NCBI GenBank assembly: GCA_902761905.1
Contig: CACWMK010000012.1
Coordinates: 1 to 56,056 of the forward strand
Length of the DNA stretch: 56,056 nt
Source of the DNA: an uncultured Prevotellaceae bacterium
GTDB taxonomy: Bacteria; Bacteroidota; Bacteroidia; Bacteroidales; Bacteroidaceae
Direction of reading: 5' to 3'
Position 1 is the first letter of the stretch. Each line of letters begins with the position of its first letter. The notes under the pieces were generated by a model. It saw nothing but the letters and a program-made list of their open reading frames with translations. It did no database searches and was not told the origin of the DNA. Below are positions 25,834 through 37,690 of the stretch, piece by piece. The position numbers and the translations under genes are program-made.

Positions 25834-27357
25834 ATGAAGAAATCCAAGAATTTCTTTTATTCACTGATGGTAACCGCTACAATGGCGGTTACCATTCTTG
25901 GTTGCACAAGCGATGACCCCAAGAAGGAACAACCCACGCCCGAGCCACCAACACCTGTAGATCCAGTAACCCCTCCTACACCTACACCCAGCAGTTACAC
26001 TGAATTGTATCGCCCACAGATACACTTCACACCAGCTAAGAACTGGATGAACGACCCCAACGGAATGGTGTATGTTGATGGAGTATATCATCTGTTCTAC
26101 CAGTATAACCCACAAGGTAACAGCTGGGGTAACATGTCGTGGGGCCATGCCACCAGTACCGACATGATTCACTGGACTGAGCAGGCCGTAGCCCTGACAC
26201 GCGATGAATTAGGCGATATCTTCTCGGGTTCGGCAGTCATCGACCATAACAATACCGCAGGTTTCGGTGCAGGCGCCATGATTGCATTCTACACCTCGGC
26301 CAGTGGTGCTGGACAGCAACAAAGTATGGCCTACTCTACAGACGGAGGTAAGAATTTTACACGCTACGCCGCCAACCCCGTTATTAAGAATAATGACGAC
26401 CGCCAGCGCGACCCCAAGGTGTTCTGGCATGCCGATTCCCAGCAATGGATTATGTCGCTGGCCAAAGGTTGGAGCAAGGGTATTGAGTTCTTTGGCTCTA
26501 CCGATATGAAGACCTGGACCAAGCTAAGCACGTTTGTGGTCGACCTGCCTGGTCGTCCCGACTTGCAGTGGGAGTGCCCTGATTTGCTGCAGTTTGGCGA
26601 TAAGTGGGTACTGATAGTAAGTGTTAACCCTAGTGGCCCCGTATTGGGCTCAGGCACCATGTACTTTGTTGGTCAGTTCGATGGCAAGGAATTCAAGGCC
26701 GATGCACTCGACTATCCGCTCTGGCTCGACTATGGTATGGACAACTATGCTGGCGTTACCTGGAGCAATACCGGCGATAGAAAACTGCTGATTGGTTGGA
26801 TGAACAACTGGAGCTATGCTGGCGATGTGCCTTGTTCGCCTTGGCGTTCGGCAATGACTTTGCCTCGCGAGTTGAAACTTATCAACTACAACGGTACTCC
26901 TTTGTTGACAAACACTGTGGTTAGCGAAATCGATAAGATAGCCGGTAACTGGCAGACGGCAGGCTCAAGTCTTGATGTAAAAGATGCCTATCAGCTCAGA
27001 ATCAAGCTCAATCTTGATAAGAACTCTACCATCACGCTGGGAAATTCGTTCGATGAGAAATACGTCATCGATATTAATGCTTCGTCCAGCATGCTTACTG
27101 TTCATCGCACCTCTGCTACAGGTAAGACTAATTTCAACGGAACATTCTCAGTTCCTTCAATGCGAGCCCCTCTGAATGTTTCAGGTACTACTGTAACGCT
27201 CGACATCTACGTTGATCAGTCGTCAGTAGAGCTCTTTACAGAAAATGGCACCATGTCGATGACCAACCTCATCTTCCCCCAGAGCATTTATAACACTCTG
27301 ACAGTGTCTGGTGCTGATTACGAGGCTCAAGTCCGTCAGCTCAGCAGAATCTGGTAA
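25834..27357 (+). CDS. Surface GH32 fructan hydrolase (probable levanase)
   Basis: 507 residues. Lipoprotein signal VTILGC (Cys24) then TSDDPKKE, a surface signal, followed by a Pro/Thr-rich linker to about residue 55. The GH32 propeller has all catalytic motifs: WMNDPNG (Asp74, nucleophile), RDPKVFW (Asp193, transition-state stabiliser) and WECPD (Glu247, acid/base). F-S-G-S-A and G-W-M-N-N-W are also family motifs. The last about 130 residues are the C-terminal beta-sandwich (Y-V-D-Q-S-S-V-E-L-F). Surface location and the DUF4960/SusD neighbours suggest an endo-acting enzyme that cuts levan before import; inulin specificity cannot be ruled out by eye. No fructokinase or fructose permease gene follows, unlike in the Bacteroides locus. 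Confidence 0.93.
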   Translation: MKKSKNFFYSLMVTATMAVTILGCTSDDPKKEQPTPEPPTPVDPVTPPTPTPSSYTELYRPQIHFTPAKNWMNDPNGMVYVDGVYHLFYQYNPQGNSWGNMSWGHATSTDMIHWTEQAVALTRDELGDIFSGSAVIDHNNTAGFGAGAMIAFYTSASGAGQQQSMAYSTDGGKNFTRYAANPVIKNNDDRQRDPKVFWHADSQQWIMSLAKGWSKGIEFFGSTDMKTWTKLSTFVVDLPGRPDLQWECPDLLQFGDKWVLIVSVNPSGPVLGSGTMYFVGQFDGKEFKADALDYPLWLDYGMDNYAGVTWSNTGDRKLLIGWMNNWSYAGDVPCSPWRSAMTLPRELKLINYNGTPLLTNTVVSEIDKIAGNWQTAGSSLDVKDAYQLRIKLNLDKNSTITLGNSFDEKYVIDINASSSMLTVHRTSATGKTNFNGTFSVPSMRAPLNVSGTTVTLDIYVDQSSVELFTENGTMSMTNLIFPQSIYNTLTVSGADYEAQVRQLSRIW

Positions 27358-27373
27358 TATTATCAGTCACAAT

Positions 27374-27423
27374 AAAAAATCGTTCATTGCATGTATTATT
27401 GTAACAATGAACGATTTTTTTTA
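27374..27423 (+). terminator. Terminator of the fructan operon
   Basis: The 16 bases 27374-27389 (AAAAAATCGTTCATTG) pair perfectly with 27405-27420, followed by more T. Loop of 15 bases. Confidence 0.9.
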
Positions 27424-27465
27424 TTTTTTGAATCATTTTTTATCGTCTTCCTATTGAAACTATCG

Positions 27466-27473
27466 TACCTTTG
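27466..27473 (+). promoter_or_regulatory. -7 box in front of a non-coding stretch
   Basis: TACCTTTG followed by GC matches many -7 boxes of this window exactly. No gene on the plus strand lies downstream; the next signal is the terminator at 27590. It is the probable promoter of the RNA at 27480-27624. Confidence 0.6.
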
Positions 27474-27479
27474 CCGCAG

Positions 27480-27624
27480 AAAATTTGGGATACGTTAGAT
27501 ATATTGTTTTTAGTTAGAGTAAAAGATTTAGGTTTTTAATTTTGTAGTAATTGGTTTTAGGTTTATTAGTTGGTAAAGTAAAAGAAAAGGCGCCGCTCGT
27601 GATGAGTGGCGCTATTTTTTTTTA
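27480..27624 (+). ncRNA. Candidate small RNA, almost free of cytosine
   Basis: About 145 nt between a -7 box (27466) and a rho-independent terminator (27590-27624), without a usable reading frame. Bases 27481-27589 contain a single C (27494), while G, A and T are all frequent; TTTAGGTTT-like words recur. Such one-base depletion over more than 100 bases is unlike any other spacer here. It may be an antisense-acting RNA with an unpaired G/U/A body, located between the fructan and galactoside loci, as regulatory RNAs of Bacteroides polysaccharide loci are. It does not match a family I recognise. Expression is inferred only. Confidence 0.45.
27590..27624. terminator. Bidirectional terminator
   Basis: GCGCCGCTC (27590-27598) pairs with GAGTGGCGC (27604-27612) around GTGAT, followed by nine T on the plus strand. 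On the minus strand the stem is followed by CTTTTCTTTT, so it can also end the GH2-GH29-mutarotase transcript. Confidence 0.85.
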
Positions 27625-27666
27625 GATTGTCAGTTATTGACAGACATGATAAAGCTGTAGTCATTA

Positions 27667-29874
27667 TTATTTCGAATTGATGATTAGGTTAGCTGTGGGC
27701 AGACTGCCTTTGACGCTTACTGTTACCTTGCCCTTCTTTTGCGCGCTGCGTACCACCAGCAGGGCGCGCCCTTTCCATGTGGTGACACGAGGTGAGGTCT
27801 TTGGTTCGCGGTCTTGGAAATCGGCGGTGGCAAAAGCCATCAGGCGGCCTTGGCCCTGGACGATAGCCTCGCAGGGGATAGCGGCATCGGGACATACACG
27901 GCCCTGGGCATCAACCACCTCGACAGTGACGTAAACAAGGTCCTGACCATCAGCCTTGAGTGCAGGTTTGTCGGCAGTGAGACGCAGCCGAGCAGGCTCT
28001 CCGGCCGTGCTCAGCGTGACGCTCTTACCTCCTGCCTCAGCACGCAGTGTTCCAGCCTCGTAAGGCACACTGAACACCGCCTTGAATTCTGTGTTGAGAT
28101 CAACATTCTTTTTACCTATTTGTTTACCGTTCAAATACAATGTTACCTCGGAAGCCTTGGTGTAAACCTCGACCTCGACAGGCTTGCCTTCCCATCCCTG
28201 CCAGTTCCATGATTCCCAAGTGGGCCATACGCTCCATGATGTCATATTAATCTTGCCACGATAGCCATCTGGCTCGCGTACTGCCATATATAGATTCTTT
28301 GTGTTAGTCCAAAGCATCTCGCGATAATGGCTGATGGGTTTGCGCCAGCCAGTGATATCCACATCGCCACAATAGGCACCATGCCACTCGGGCACACCAC
28401 CCTCGCGCCAAGATTCGCCAGGCGTCTCGCCATCGTAATAGTAGCGACCAATACCCGACTCGCCAAGGTAGTCAAGGCCAGTCCACACCATATCACCAAT
28501 GACGTATGGATAGTCGTGAACCAGTTTCCAGTTTCTGAAAGCATCACGCGGATAGCTCTCCGTTTGCCACATCACGCGTTTAGGATTGCGCTGATGATCG
28601 CTGGCGTGCTTGAATATCATATAGTTATATCCACCGATATCGAGTACATCAAAGTGAGGATCATATATTTCCCAATCTCTGTCCCAAGCACACAGCGCCT
28701 CAGTGACAGGGCGAGTGGTATCGTATTTAAGTATTTCATTCTTCAACATCTTTGCAGTATGAACAACGCGGATGTCCTTGCGCTCGATGACCTCGTTGCC
28801 AATGCTCCAACTGATGATGCTGGGGTGATTGCGGTCGCGCACTACCATAGCACGGATGTCCTCCTGATAGCACGAGTCAATCAGCGTAGAATAGTCGTAG
28901 GGCTTCTTAGCTGTGCGCCATCCGTCGAAGGCTTCGCCAATGACAAGCATACCTATCGAGTCACAGGCATCGAGGAAGGCTCGAGTGGTGGGATTGTGCG
29001 AGGTGCGGATGAGATTGAAACCAGCATCCTTCATCTGGCGCACTTTTCGGATTTCAGCAGCGTCGAAGGCCATAGCTCCCAGCACACCATCGTCGTGATG
29101 CACACAGGCACCATTGATGAGCAGAGGCTTGCCATTGAGCAAGAAGCCCTTTTCGGCAGAATACTCAATGGTACGGATGCCATATGTAACGGGCAGTATA
29201 TCGCCCTCGGCTTCGATAGTGGTATGGTACAGGTATGGATCATCAGGCGACCACAGGTGAGGGTTCTCCACATGCAGCGTCTTCGTAATCGGTTTGCGCG
29301 AACCATCGTTCATGACCACCTCGGCTTTAATGTTTACCGTGTGGATATCGGGTGTAGTAACATACAGGCTCTCTTCGTCGATATACTGCTTGCCCTTTGA
29401 CACCAGCCACACGTGGCGGTAGATGCCTGAGCCGGTATACCAGCGACAGTTAGGCAGCTCTGAGTTATCGACCTTTACCAGCACCTCATTCAGGCGCTTG
29501 TCTCTATATAAATAAGGTGTAACGTCGACTGTGAATGGCGTGTAGCCATAGGCATGCTGACCAGCCTTCTGGCCGTTGATGAACACCTCGGCCTTCTGAT
29601 ATACACCCTCAAAGTGCAGTTTTACCACCTCGCCCTTGGGTGTGGCAAACATCTTGCGATACTCGCCCTTGCCACCAGGATACCAACCACCATCGGTACC
29701 ATTGGTAGCTTCGGCTGTGGGATCAGAAGCATACGATATAGCCCAATCGTGGGGCAAATCTACACTGATGGTCTTACCCTCGTGGGTAAACTTCCATCCA
29801 TTGTCGAACAGCGTTCTCTGCGCCTGCATCTGCAGTGCCAGCAGCGAAACAAAAATTGCAATACACTTTTTCAT
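27667..29874 (-). CDS. GH2 family glycosidase (probable beta-galactosidase), secreted
   Basis: 735 residues. Signal peptide (MKKCIAIFVSLLALQMQAQ). The order is jelly-roll sugar-binding domain (LPHDWAI, G-G-W-Y-P-G-G-K-G-E-Y-R-K, GVYQKAEVFINGQ, GSGIYRHVWL), immunoglobulin-like domain, TIM barrel with S-I-G-N-E-V (Glu361, acid/base) and W-Q-T-E-S (Glu439, nucleophile), then the DUF4982-like domain (about 570-640) and a C-terminal Ig-like domain. The barrel also shows INGACVHHDDG and IRTSHNP. This architecture is common in Bacteroidales beta-galactosidases and beta-glucuronidases; the neighbouring fucosidase favours a galactosidase. It is the last gene of a minus-strand operon, 13 bases behind the GH29 gene. 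Confidence 0.9.
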   Translation of the reverse strand: MKKCIAIFVSLLALQMQAQRTLFDNGWKFTHEGKTISVDLPHDWAISYASDPTAEATNGTDGGWYPGGKGEYRKMFATPKGEVVKLHFEGVYQKAEVFINGQKAGQHAYGYTPFTVDVTPYLYRDKRLNEVLVKVDNSELPNCRWYTGSGIYRHVWLVSKGKQYIDEESLYVTTPDIHTVNIKAEVVMNDGSRKPITKTLHVENPHLWSPDDPYLYHTTIEAEGDILPVTYGIRTIEYSAEKGFLLNGKPLLINGACVHHDDGVLGAMAFDAAEIRKVRQMKDAGFNLIRTSHNPTTRAFLDACDSIGMLVIGEAFDGWRTAKKPYDYSTLIDSCYQEDIRAMVVRDRNHPSIISWSIGNEVIERKDIRVVHTAKMLKNEILKYDTTRPVTEALCAWDRDWEIYDPHFDVLDIGGYNYMIFKHASDHQRNPKRVMWQTESYPRDAFRNWKLVHDYPYVIGDMVWTGLDYLGESGIGRYYYDGETPGESWREGGVPEWHGAYCGDVDITGWRKPISHYREMLWTNTKNLYMAVREPDGYRGKINMTSWSVWPTWESWNWQGWEGKPVEVEVYTKASEVTLYLNGKQIGKKNVDLNTEFKAVFSVPYEAGTLRAEAGGKSVTLSTAGEPARLRLTADKPALKADGQDLVYVTVEVVDAQGRVCPDAAIPCEAIVQGQGRLMAFATADFQDREPKTSPRVTTWKGRALLVVRSAQKKGKVTVSVKGSLPTANLIINSK

Positions 29875-29887
29875 ACGATATAGTTGA

Positions 29888-31501
29888 TTATTTCTGAATT
29901 CTCAGTACTGGAGCAATCTTATTGCACGGTTGGGGCAGTGATACTATCAGGCCCTCGGCTGTTTGCGTAGCTTTAAGCTTACCATAGCCTAGCAGATAAA
30001 CGCTGCTAATCGACTTCTTGAAGTCAGGATTGCCCTTGGCCAGCGACTTGATGACAAGTTTGCCATCCTTTGGCCAACCCATAGCTGTGGCATACAGGTA
30101 CTTCTTGGTCTGATTGAAACGCACGTCGCGATAGTCCATACCATTGTACTGTCCCTCGTTGAATCCCTGTGCATTTATCTCAATAACCTTTTCGGCTACA
30201 GGTCCCTCGCCAAACTTCACCCAAGGACGTGTGCCAAAGATGCTCTCGCCATTTGGAGTCATCCATGCTTCGAGTTCATCAAGGAACTGTGCCTCTTTCT
30301 CATCGTAAGTTCCATCGGCCTTAAGAGGAATGTTGAGCAGCAGGTTGCCGTTCTTAGATACAATATCTACCAACTGCTTGACGATATTCTCGGATGTGCG
30401 ATAACCGCGCTTGTAAACGTTGGTATTATAGTGCCAGTCGCCTATGCAGTTGCAAGTCTGCCAAGGTTCAGAGATTATCTGGTTAGGAGCACCACGCTCC
30501 ACATCCCATGTGAGCGCCTTCTTCTGATCTTCGTTCAGAATCTTGCCGAAAACAACACCACGAGGATTCTTATTATAAAAATGTGTAGCGATCTTCAATC
30601 CGCAGTCGCTAACGGGATAGAACGGCAACACCGTTACATCGAAGTAGATAAGGTCGGGATTGTAACGATTGATAGCATCGAGGGTGCGATCGTAGAAGTT
30701 GGTTACAAACTCCTCTGATGGAGGACATGCACCATTACCCCACCCCCACTGGGCGTGAATCTGCCCGTTGTTCCACGAGCGGTCGCTCATAGGATGATTC
30801 TGTGCATATAGTTTCTGCGGGTCGAGACCTTCCCACCATTTGCCCTTACCATCGGCCTTAGTGAGTTTTCCATCGTAATAAACACCTGCCCTAGAGCCAT
30901 TCTGGTCGTAGCGCTGCGATGGCTCATACCATGTCCATGCATGGTCGGCGTGGAATGATATGCCAAGTGGCAGTCCAGCCTTCTTGGCAGCCTTAGCCCA
31001 ACCGTCAAGGATATCCTTCTTGGGGCCGATGCGCATAGAATTCCACTCCTGATACTGCGAATCCCACAGGTCGAAATTGTCGTGATGATTACCCAGCACA
31101 AAGAAGTACTGTGCACCACAACGCTTATAGCGCTCCACGAGTTTCTCGGGATCCCACTTCTCGGCCTTGAAGAGTGGCAGGATGTCCTTAAATCCGAATT
31201 CTGACTGATGACCATAATGCTTCTTATGATACTTGTACTGGTCGCTGCCCTCGATATACATGCCGCGAGCCATCCAGTCGCCCGAACCTTCTACGCACTG
31301 AGGCCCCCAGTGAGCCCAGATACCGAACTTGGCATTGCGGAACCACTCTGGTGTCTGATGAGTCTCAAGCGACTGCCAAGTGGGCTGGAACTTACCCGTA
31401 AGCATCTTCTCGTGCTTCTCGGATACGGGTACATCATACGTTTGAGCCATAGCTGCGGTCACCCCGCAGCATATGGCCATTGCAAAAATGCTTCTTATCA
31501 T
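29888..31501 (-). CDS. GH29 alpha-L-fucosidase, secreted
   Basis: 537 residues from the ATG at 31501, which gives a signal peptide (MIRSIFAMAICCGVTAAMAQ); an ATG eight codons upstream overlaps the mutarotase stop region. Family motifs: WFRNAKFGIWAHWGPQ near the start, A-Q-Y-F-F-V-L-G-N-H-H-D-N-F-D-L-W, LGISFHADHAW, and P-D-L-I-Y-F-D-V with Asp288 as the likely nucleophile. NGNLLLNIPLKADG closes the barrel, followed by a C-terminal beta-sandwich. It removes alpha-linked fucose. The next genes in the same operon (a sugar mutarotase upstream and a GH2 downstream) suggest successive removal of fucose and galactose from Fuc-Gal ends of host glycans or of plant xyloglucan. Confidence 0.93.
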   Translation of the reverse strand: MIRSIFAMAICCGVTAAMAQTYDVPVSEKHEKMLTGKFQPTWQSLETHQTPEWFRNAKFGIWAHWGPQCVEGSGDWMARGMYIEGSDQYKYHKKHYGHQSEFGFKDILPLFKAEKWDPEKLVERYKRCGAQYFFVLGNHHDNFDLWDSQYQEWNSMRIGPKKDILDGWAKAAKKAGLPLGISFHADHAWTWYEPSQRYDQNGSRAGVYYDGKLTKADGKGKWWEGLDPQKLYAQNHPMSDRSWNNGQIHAQWGWGNGACPPSEEFVTNFYDRTLDAINRYNPDLIYFDVTVLPFYPVSDCGLKIATHFYNKNPRGVVFGKILNEDQKKALTWDVERGAPNQIISEPWQTCNCIGDWHYNTNVYKRGYRTSENIVKQLVDIVSKNGNLLLNIPLKADGTYDEKEAQFLDELEAWMTPNGESIFGTRPWVKFGEGPVAEKVIEINAQGFNEGQYNGMDYRDVRFNQTKKYLYATAMGWPKDGKLVIKSLAKGNPDFKKSISSVYLLGYGKLKATQTAEGLIVSLPQPCNKIAPVLRIQK

Positions 31502-31517
31502 ATTAGTTAGTAAAAGT

Positions 31518-31913
31518 TTACTCATACAGGTAAAACATTCGTTCCATCATTTGCCACTTCTCATCAGATGTACTGCCGGGCTTGCACTGCTGGAACATGG
31601 CTACATAGTCTTCCCATTCAGCCTGTCGTGGCAGTGTGGCAAGCTTAGCCATAGCACTATCCCAGTCAAAGTCAACTGGGGTTTCCACTATCATAAACAG
31701 GTGGTTGTCGAGTATGTAGATTTCCATCTCGAGTATGCCTACAGACTTTATGCCCTCACGTATCTCGGGCCACGAGTGGTATCTGTCGTGAGCCTCCTTG
31801 TATTTGGCTATCAATTCAGGATCATTCTTCAAGTCCATCGTCTGACAGTACCGCTTTACCGGAATGCCATACTCCTTGCATCTGTAACCAGAGGTCTTAT
31901 TATTCGTATTCAT
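31518..31913 (-). CDS. L-rhamnose/L-fucose mutarotase family protein
   Basis: 131 residues from the ATG at 31913. The family core begins at about residue 19 with V-K-R-Y-C-Q-T-M-D-L-K-N-D-P-E-L-I and continues R-Y-H-S-W-P-E-I, GILEMEIYIL, H-L-F-M-I-V-E-T and a final E-K-W-Q-M-M-E-R-M-F. His and Tyr of YHSWPEI are in the active site of YiiL/RhaM mutarotases, which convert alpha and beta forms of 6-deoxyhexoses. The context with a fucosidase points to L-fucose. The N-terminus is some 18 residues longer than usual, so a later GTG start is possible. First gene of the minus-strand operon. Confidence 0.88.
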   Translation of the reverse strand: MNTNNKTSGYRCKEYGIPVKRYCQTMDLKNDPELIAKYKEAHDRYHSWPEIREGIKSVGILEMEIYILDNHLFMIVETPVDFDWDSAMAKLATLPRQAEWEDYVAMFQQCKPGSTSDEKWQMMERMFYLYE

Positions 31914-31934
31914 CACTTTATCTGATTGTCGCTG

Positions 31935-31942
31935 CAAAGATA
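31935..31942 (-). promoter_or_regulatory. -7 box of the mutarotase-GH29-GH2 operon
   Basis: TATCTTTG on the minus strand, followed by GC, 22 bases before the mutarotase start. No TTTG at -33, consistent with activator dependence. Confidence 0.65.
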
Positions 31943-31972
31943 AGCGTATTTTTCCAATCCTGCGCTAATTAT

Positions 31973-32002
31973 TGTCGACATTTAATAGCACAATATCGAC
32001 AT
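31973..32002. promoter_or_regulatory. Candidate AraC-type operator, direct repeat in the divergent control region
   Basis: TGTCGACAT (31973-31981) and TATCGACAT (31994-32002) are direct repeats 21 bases apart start to start, two helical turns, as AraC-type activators bind. They lie 30-60 bases upstream of the minus-strand -7 box and upstream of the AraC gene, which fits control of both operons. Confidence 0.5.
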
Positions 32003-32025
32003 AATACTAAAAAAAACGATAAAAA

Positions 32026-32057
32026 GTTGCTAATCTCGAAAAATATTTGTTCTTTTG
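32026..32057 (+). promoter_or_regulatory. Weak promoter of the AraC regulator gene
   Basis: GTTG (32026-32029), a 20-base gap and TTCTTTTG (32050-32057) differ from the consensus by one base each. It would give a leader of about 25 bases. Confidence 0.5.
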
Positions 32058-32086
32058 CAAACTGAGAACTCTAGAAACCTCGTATT

Positions 32087-35874
<3,788 letters not shown>

Positions 35875-35885
35875 AAAATAAATGC

Positions 35886-35893
35886 TACCTTTG
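35886..35893 (+). promoter_or_regulatory. -7 box before the outer-membrane barrel gene
   Basis: TACCTTTG followed by GC, 24 bases before the next start codon; no -33 TTTG. It may allow the last two genes to be expressed separately from the GH2 gene. Confidence 0.6.
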
Positions 35894-35916
35894 CAGAGGA
35901 AACCTAAAACATTTAT

Positions 35917-36633
35917 ATGAACAAACTAATCATTATCCTGGGACTACTGCTCGGAACATCGACTGCGCAGGCACAGTTTGCATTTAACGGACAGCACAGT
36001 TACGACGGCGAGCATAAGAACGAATTGGCCGGCTATGTAATGGGTGGAACTAATGTAGTTTGCGGCGGATTTGGCGGACTGGAAGTGTCATATCGCCGGC
36101 ATTTCGACGATCATTGGCATGCAGGCGCGGATGCTCAGGCACAGTTTGGCAAACAGTTGTATTCTGCCGATGTGCAGGGTGGATACCATCTTAAGTTTGG
36201 TTGGAGCGATTTCTTTCTTGACGGAAAAATTGTGTACAACAAATATCACCGTTGGAATGCAAAAGAAACTATAGGCAACCTGTCGCTCATGTGGGAGATG
36301 CCCTACTTCTACCTGCGCGTAGGCGAATCGTTGATACATTATAAGGTTAACACTCTAGGCTATACCGAACCACTAACGTTTACCTTTGGGTTCGGAGTTA
36401 ACATACGTCCGCGCTGGTACAACTGGAACCTTGGACTCTTCTTCCGCAACCACGACGACTTCTACTACGAGAACTGGAACATCAACTGGGGTTTGCATTT
36501 CTACACGCCAGCACCATTTATCAAGAATACTAAACTGTTTGGCGAATTCAACATTCGTCCTGCAGGCAGTATGAGCCAGTTGGCCTCGAAATATGAGACA
36601 TCAGGAAAGTTAGGACTTAAATACGTATGGTAA
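35917..36633 (+). CDS. Outer-membrane beta-barrel protein of unknown function
   Basis: 238 residues. Signal peptide (MNKLIIILGLLLGTSTAQAQ) and then alternating aromatic/polar strands: G-G-L-E-V-S-Y-R-R-H-F, HAGADAQAQFG, GGYHLKFGWSDFFLDGK, FTFGFGVNIRPRWYNW, NLGLFFRNHDDFYYENWNI and a final G-L-K-Y-V-W, with terminal Trp. About ten to twelve strands can be drawn. No enzymatic motif. It overlaps the spacing of the phosphoesterase gene (2 bases between the stop and that start), so the two proteins are probably made together; the barrel may be a small porin or a membrane partner of the lipoprotein. Family not recognised. Confidence 0.75.
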   Translation: MNKLIIILGLLLGTSTAQAQFAFNGQHSYDGEHKNELAGYVMGGTNVVCGGFGGLEVSYRRHFDDHWHAGADAQAQFGKQLYSADVQGGYHLKFGWSDFFLDGKIVYNKYHRWNAKETIGNLSLMWEMPYFYLRVGESLIHYKVNTLGYTEPLTFTFGFGVNIRPRWYNWNLGLFFRNHDDFYYENWNINWGLHFYTPAPFIKNTKLFGEFNIRPAGSMSQLASKYETSGKLGLKYVW

Positions 36634-36635
36634 TT

Positions 36636-37685
36636 ATGAAACAGTTTACACATTATATAATATTAGCTGCAGCAGCACTATTGTATTCTGCCTGCGATAA
36701 GGTCAGCCCCATTGGAGTATTGGTTAGCGGTACAGGTGTCGAGGATCGAGTAAAGATGTCGTACCAATACTATATGGAGCATAAGGGCGAGTTTAAGGTT
36801 CAAGACGCCTCTGACATGGACGAGTATACTTTCCTAGTAGGAGCCGACAGTCATCTTACAACCGACGATGGGCGTATGCGCGAGATGCTGCAGATAGGAA
36901 TGGACAACAACGACCTGCTGTACGCTCATCTGGGCGATATCGCCGACACTAAGGCCGAATACTACATTACACTCGAAGAACTGATAGACGAGTATCGTTG
37001 GAAATATGCCAAGAAACATTACCAGGAATTTTTTTGGGGCGACCCCGAGATTCCGTTTCAGGTAGATGATCCTAGCAGATACACATATATAGACACCTTG
37101 AATAACTTAATCTATAATGTCAACGAGATTCCTTATCCATTCTATCCTGTGGTGGGCAATCACGACATCACCCACAATGGATGGGCGCTATGGTCAAACA
37201 TATTCCACTCGTCGTTCTACGATGTGTATGTGTTGGTGGAGGAAGAACCTTTGTCGTTCGATCACTTTATCTTCCTCGATTCGGCTAGCGGCACGCTTGG
37301 ACGCGAACAGGTTAAGCTAATTGAAGAAGGAGTGCTGAGTGGGCACGACTACGAAAACAACGGATACCTTGTCCGTCACACATTTGTGTTCAGCCACACC
37401 AACATCTTCCGTCCCCGTGCAGTTGAGTTCGCTTCAACCTTCCCACGCGAGGAGATGTTCTTCTTGCTGAATCAGTTTGAGAAGTGGGACACAAGAATGG
37501 TATTCCTGGGCCATGTACACAAGTGGGACTATCAGCAGGAGGGTGTTACCGAGTATCTTACACTCGACTCTATGTGCGAGGCCAATAACCCAGAGCCGGG
37601 CGACTATCTGGTACGAGTACACGTAAAAAAGGACGGCACCGTTACCTGGGAGCACGTAAGAATGAATTACACTCCCCAAAAGTAG
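36636..37685 (+). CDS. Metallophosphoesterase lipoprotein
   Basis: 349 residues from the ATG at 36636; an ATG nine bases upstream overlaps the previous stop codon. Lipoprotein signal ALLYSAC (Cys20). Calcineurin-like metal motifs in order: V-G-A-D-S-H-L (D-x-H), AHLGDIADT (GD), YPVVGNHDITH (GNHD), TFVFSHTNIF (H) and VFLGHVHKW (GHxH). The first motif reads D-S-H, as normal. Such enzymes hydrolyse phosphomono- or diesters. It sits in the membrane facing the periplasm or outside. The role beside two glycosidases is not clear; it may take phosphate from a glycan or be unrelated. The gene converges on the dehydrogenase gene with a 5-base gap. Confidence 0.88.
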   Translation: MKQFTHYIILAAAALLYSACDKVSPIGVLVSGTGVEDRVKMSYQYYMEHKGEFKVQDASDMDEYTFLVGADSHLTTDDGRMREMLQIGMDNNDLLYAHLGDIADTKAEYYITLEELIDEYRWKYAKKHYQEFFWGDPEIPFQVDDPSRYTYIDTLNNLIYNVNEIPYPFYPVVGNHDITHNGWALWSNIFHSSFYDVYVLVEEEPLSFDHFIFLDSASGTLGREQVKLIEEGVLSGHDYENNGYLVRHTFVFSHTNIFRPRAVEFASTFPREEMFFLLNQFEKWDTRMVFLGHVHKWDYQQEGVTEYLTLDSMCEANNPEPGDYLVRVHVKKDGTVTWEHVRMNYTPQK

Positions 37686-37690
37686 CTATT

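Noticed and set aside
28327-29400. 357-codon open frame on the plus strand
   Set aside because: It mirrors the GH2 gene on the minus strand, whose motifs and catalytic residues are clear.
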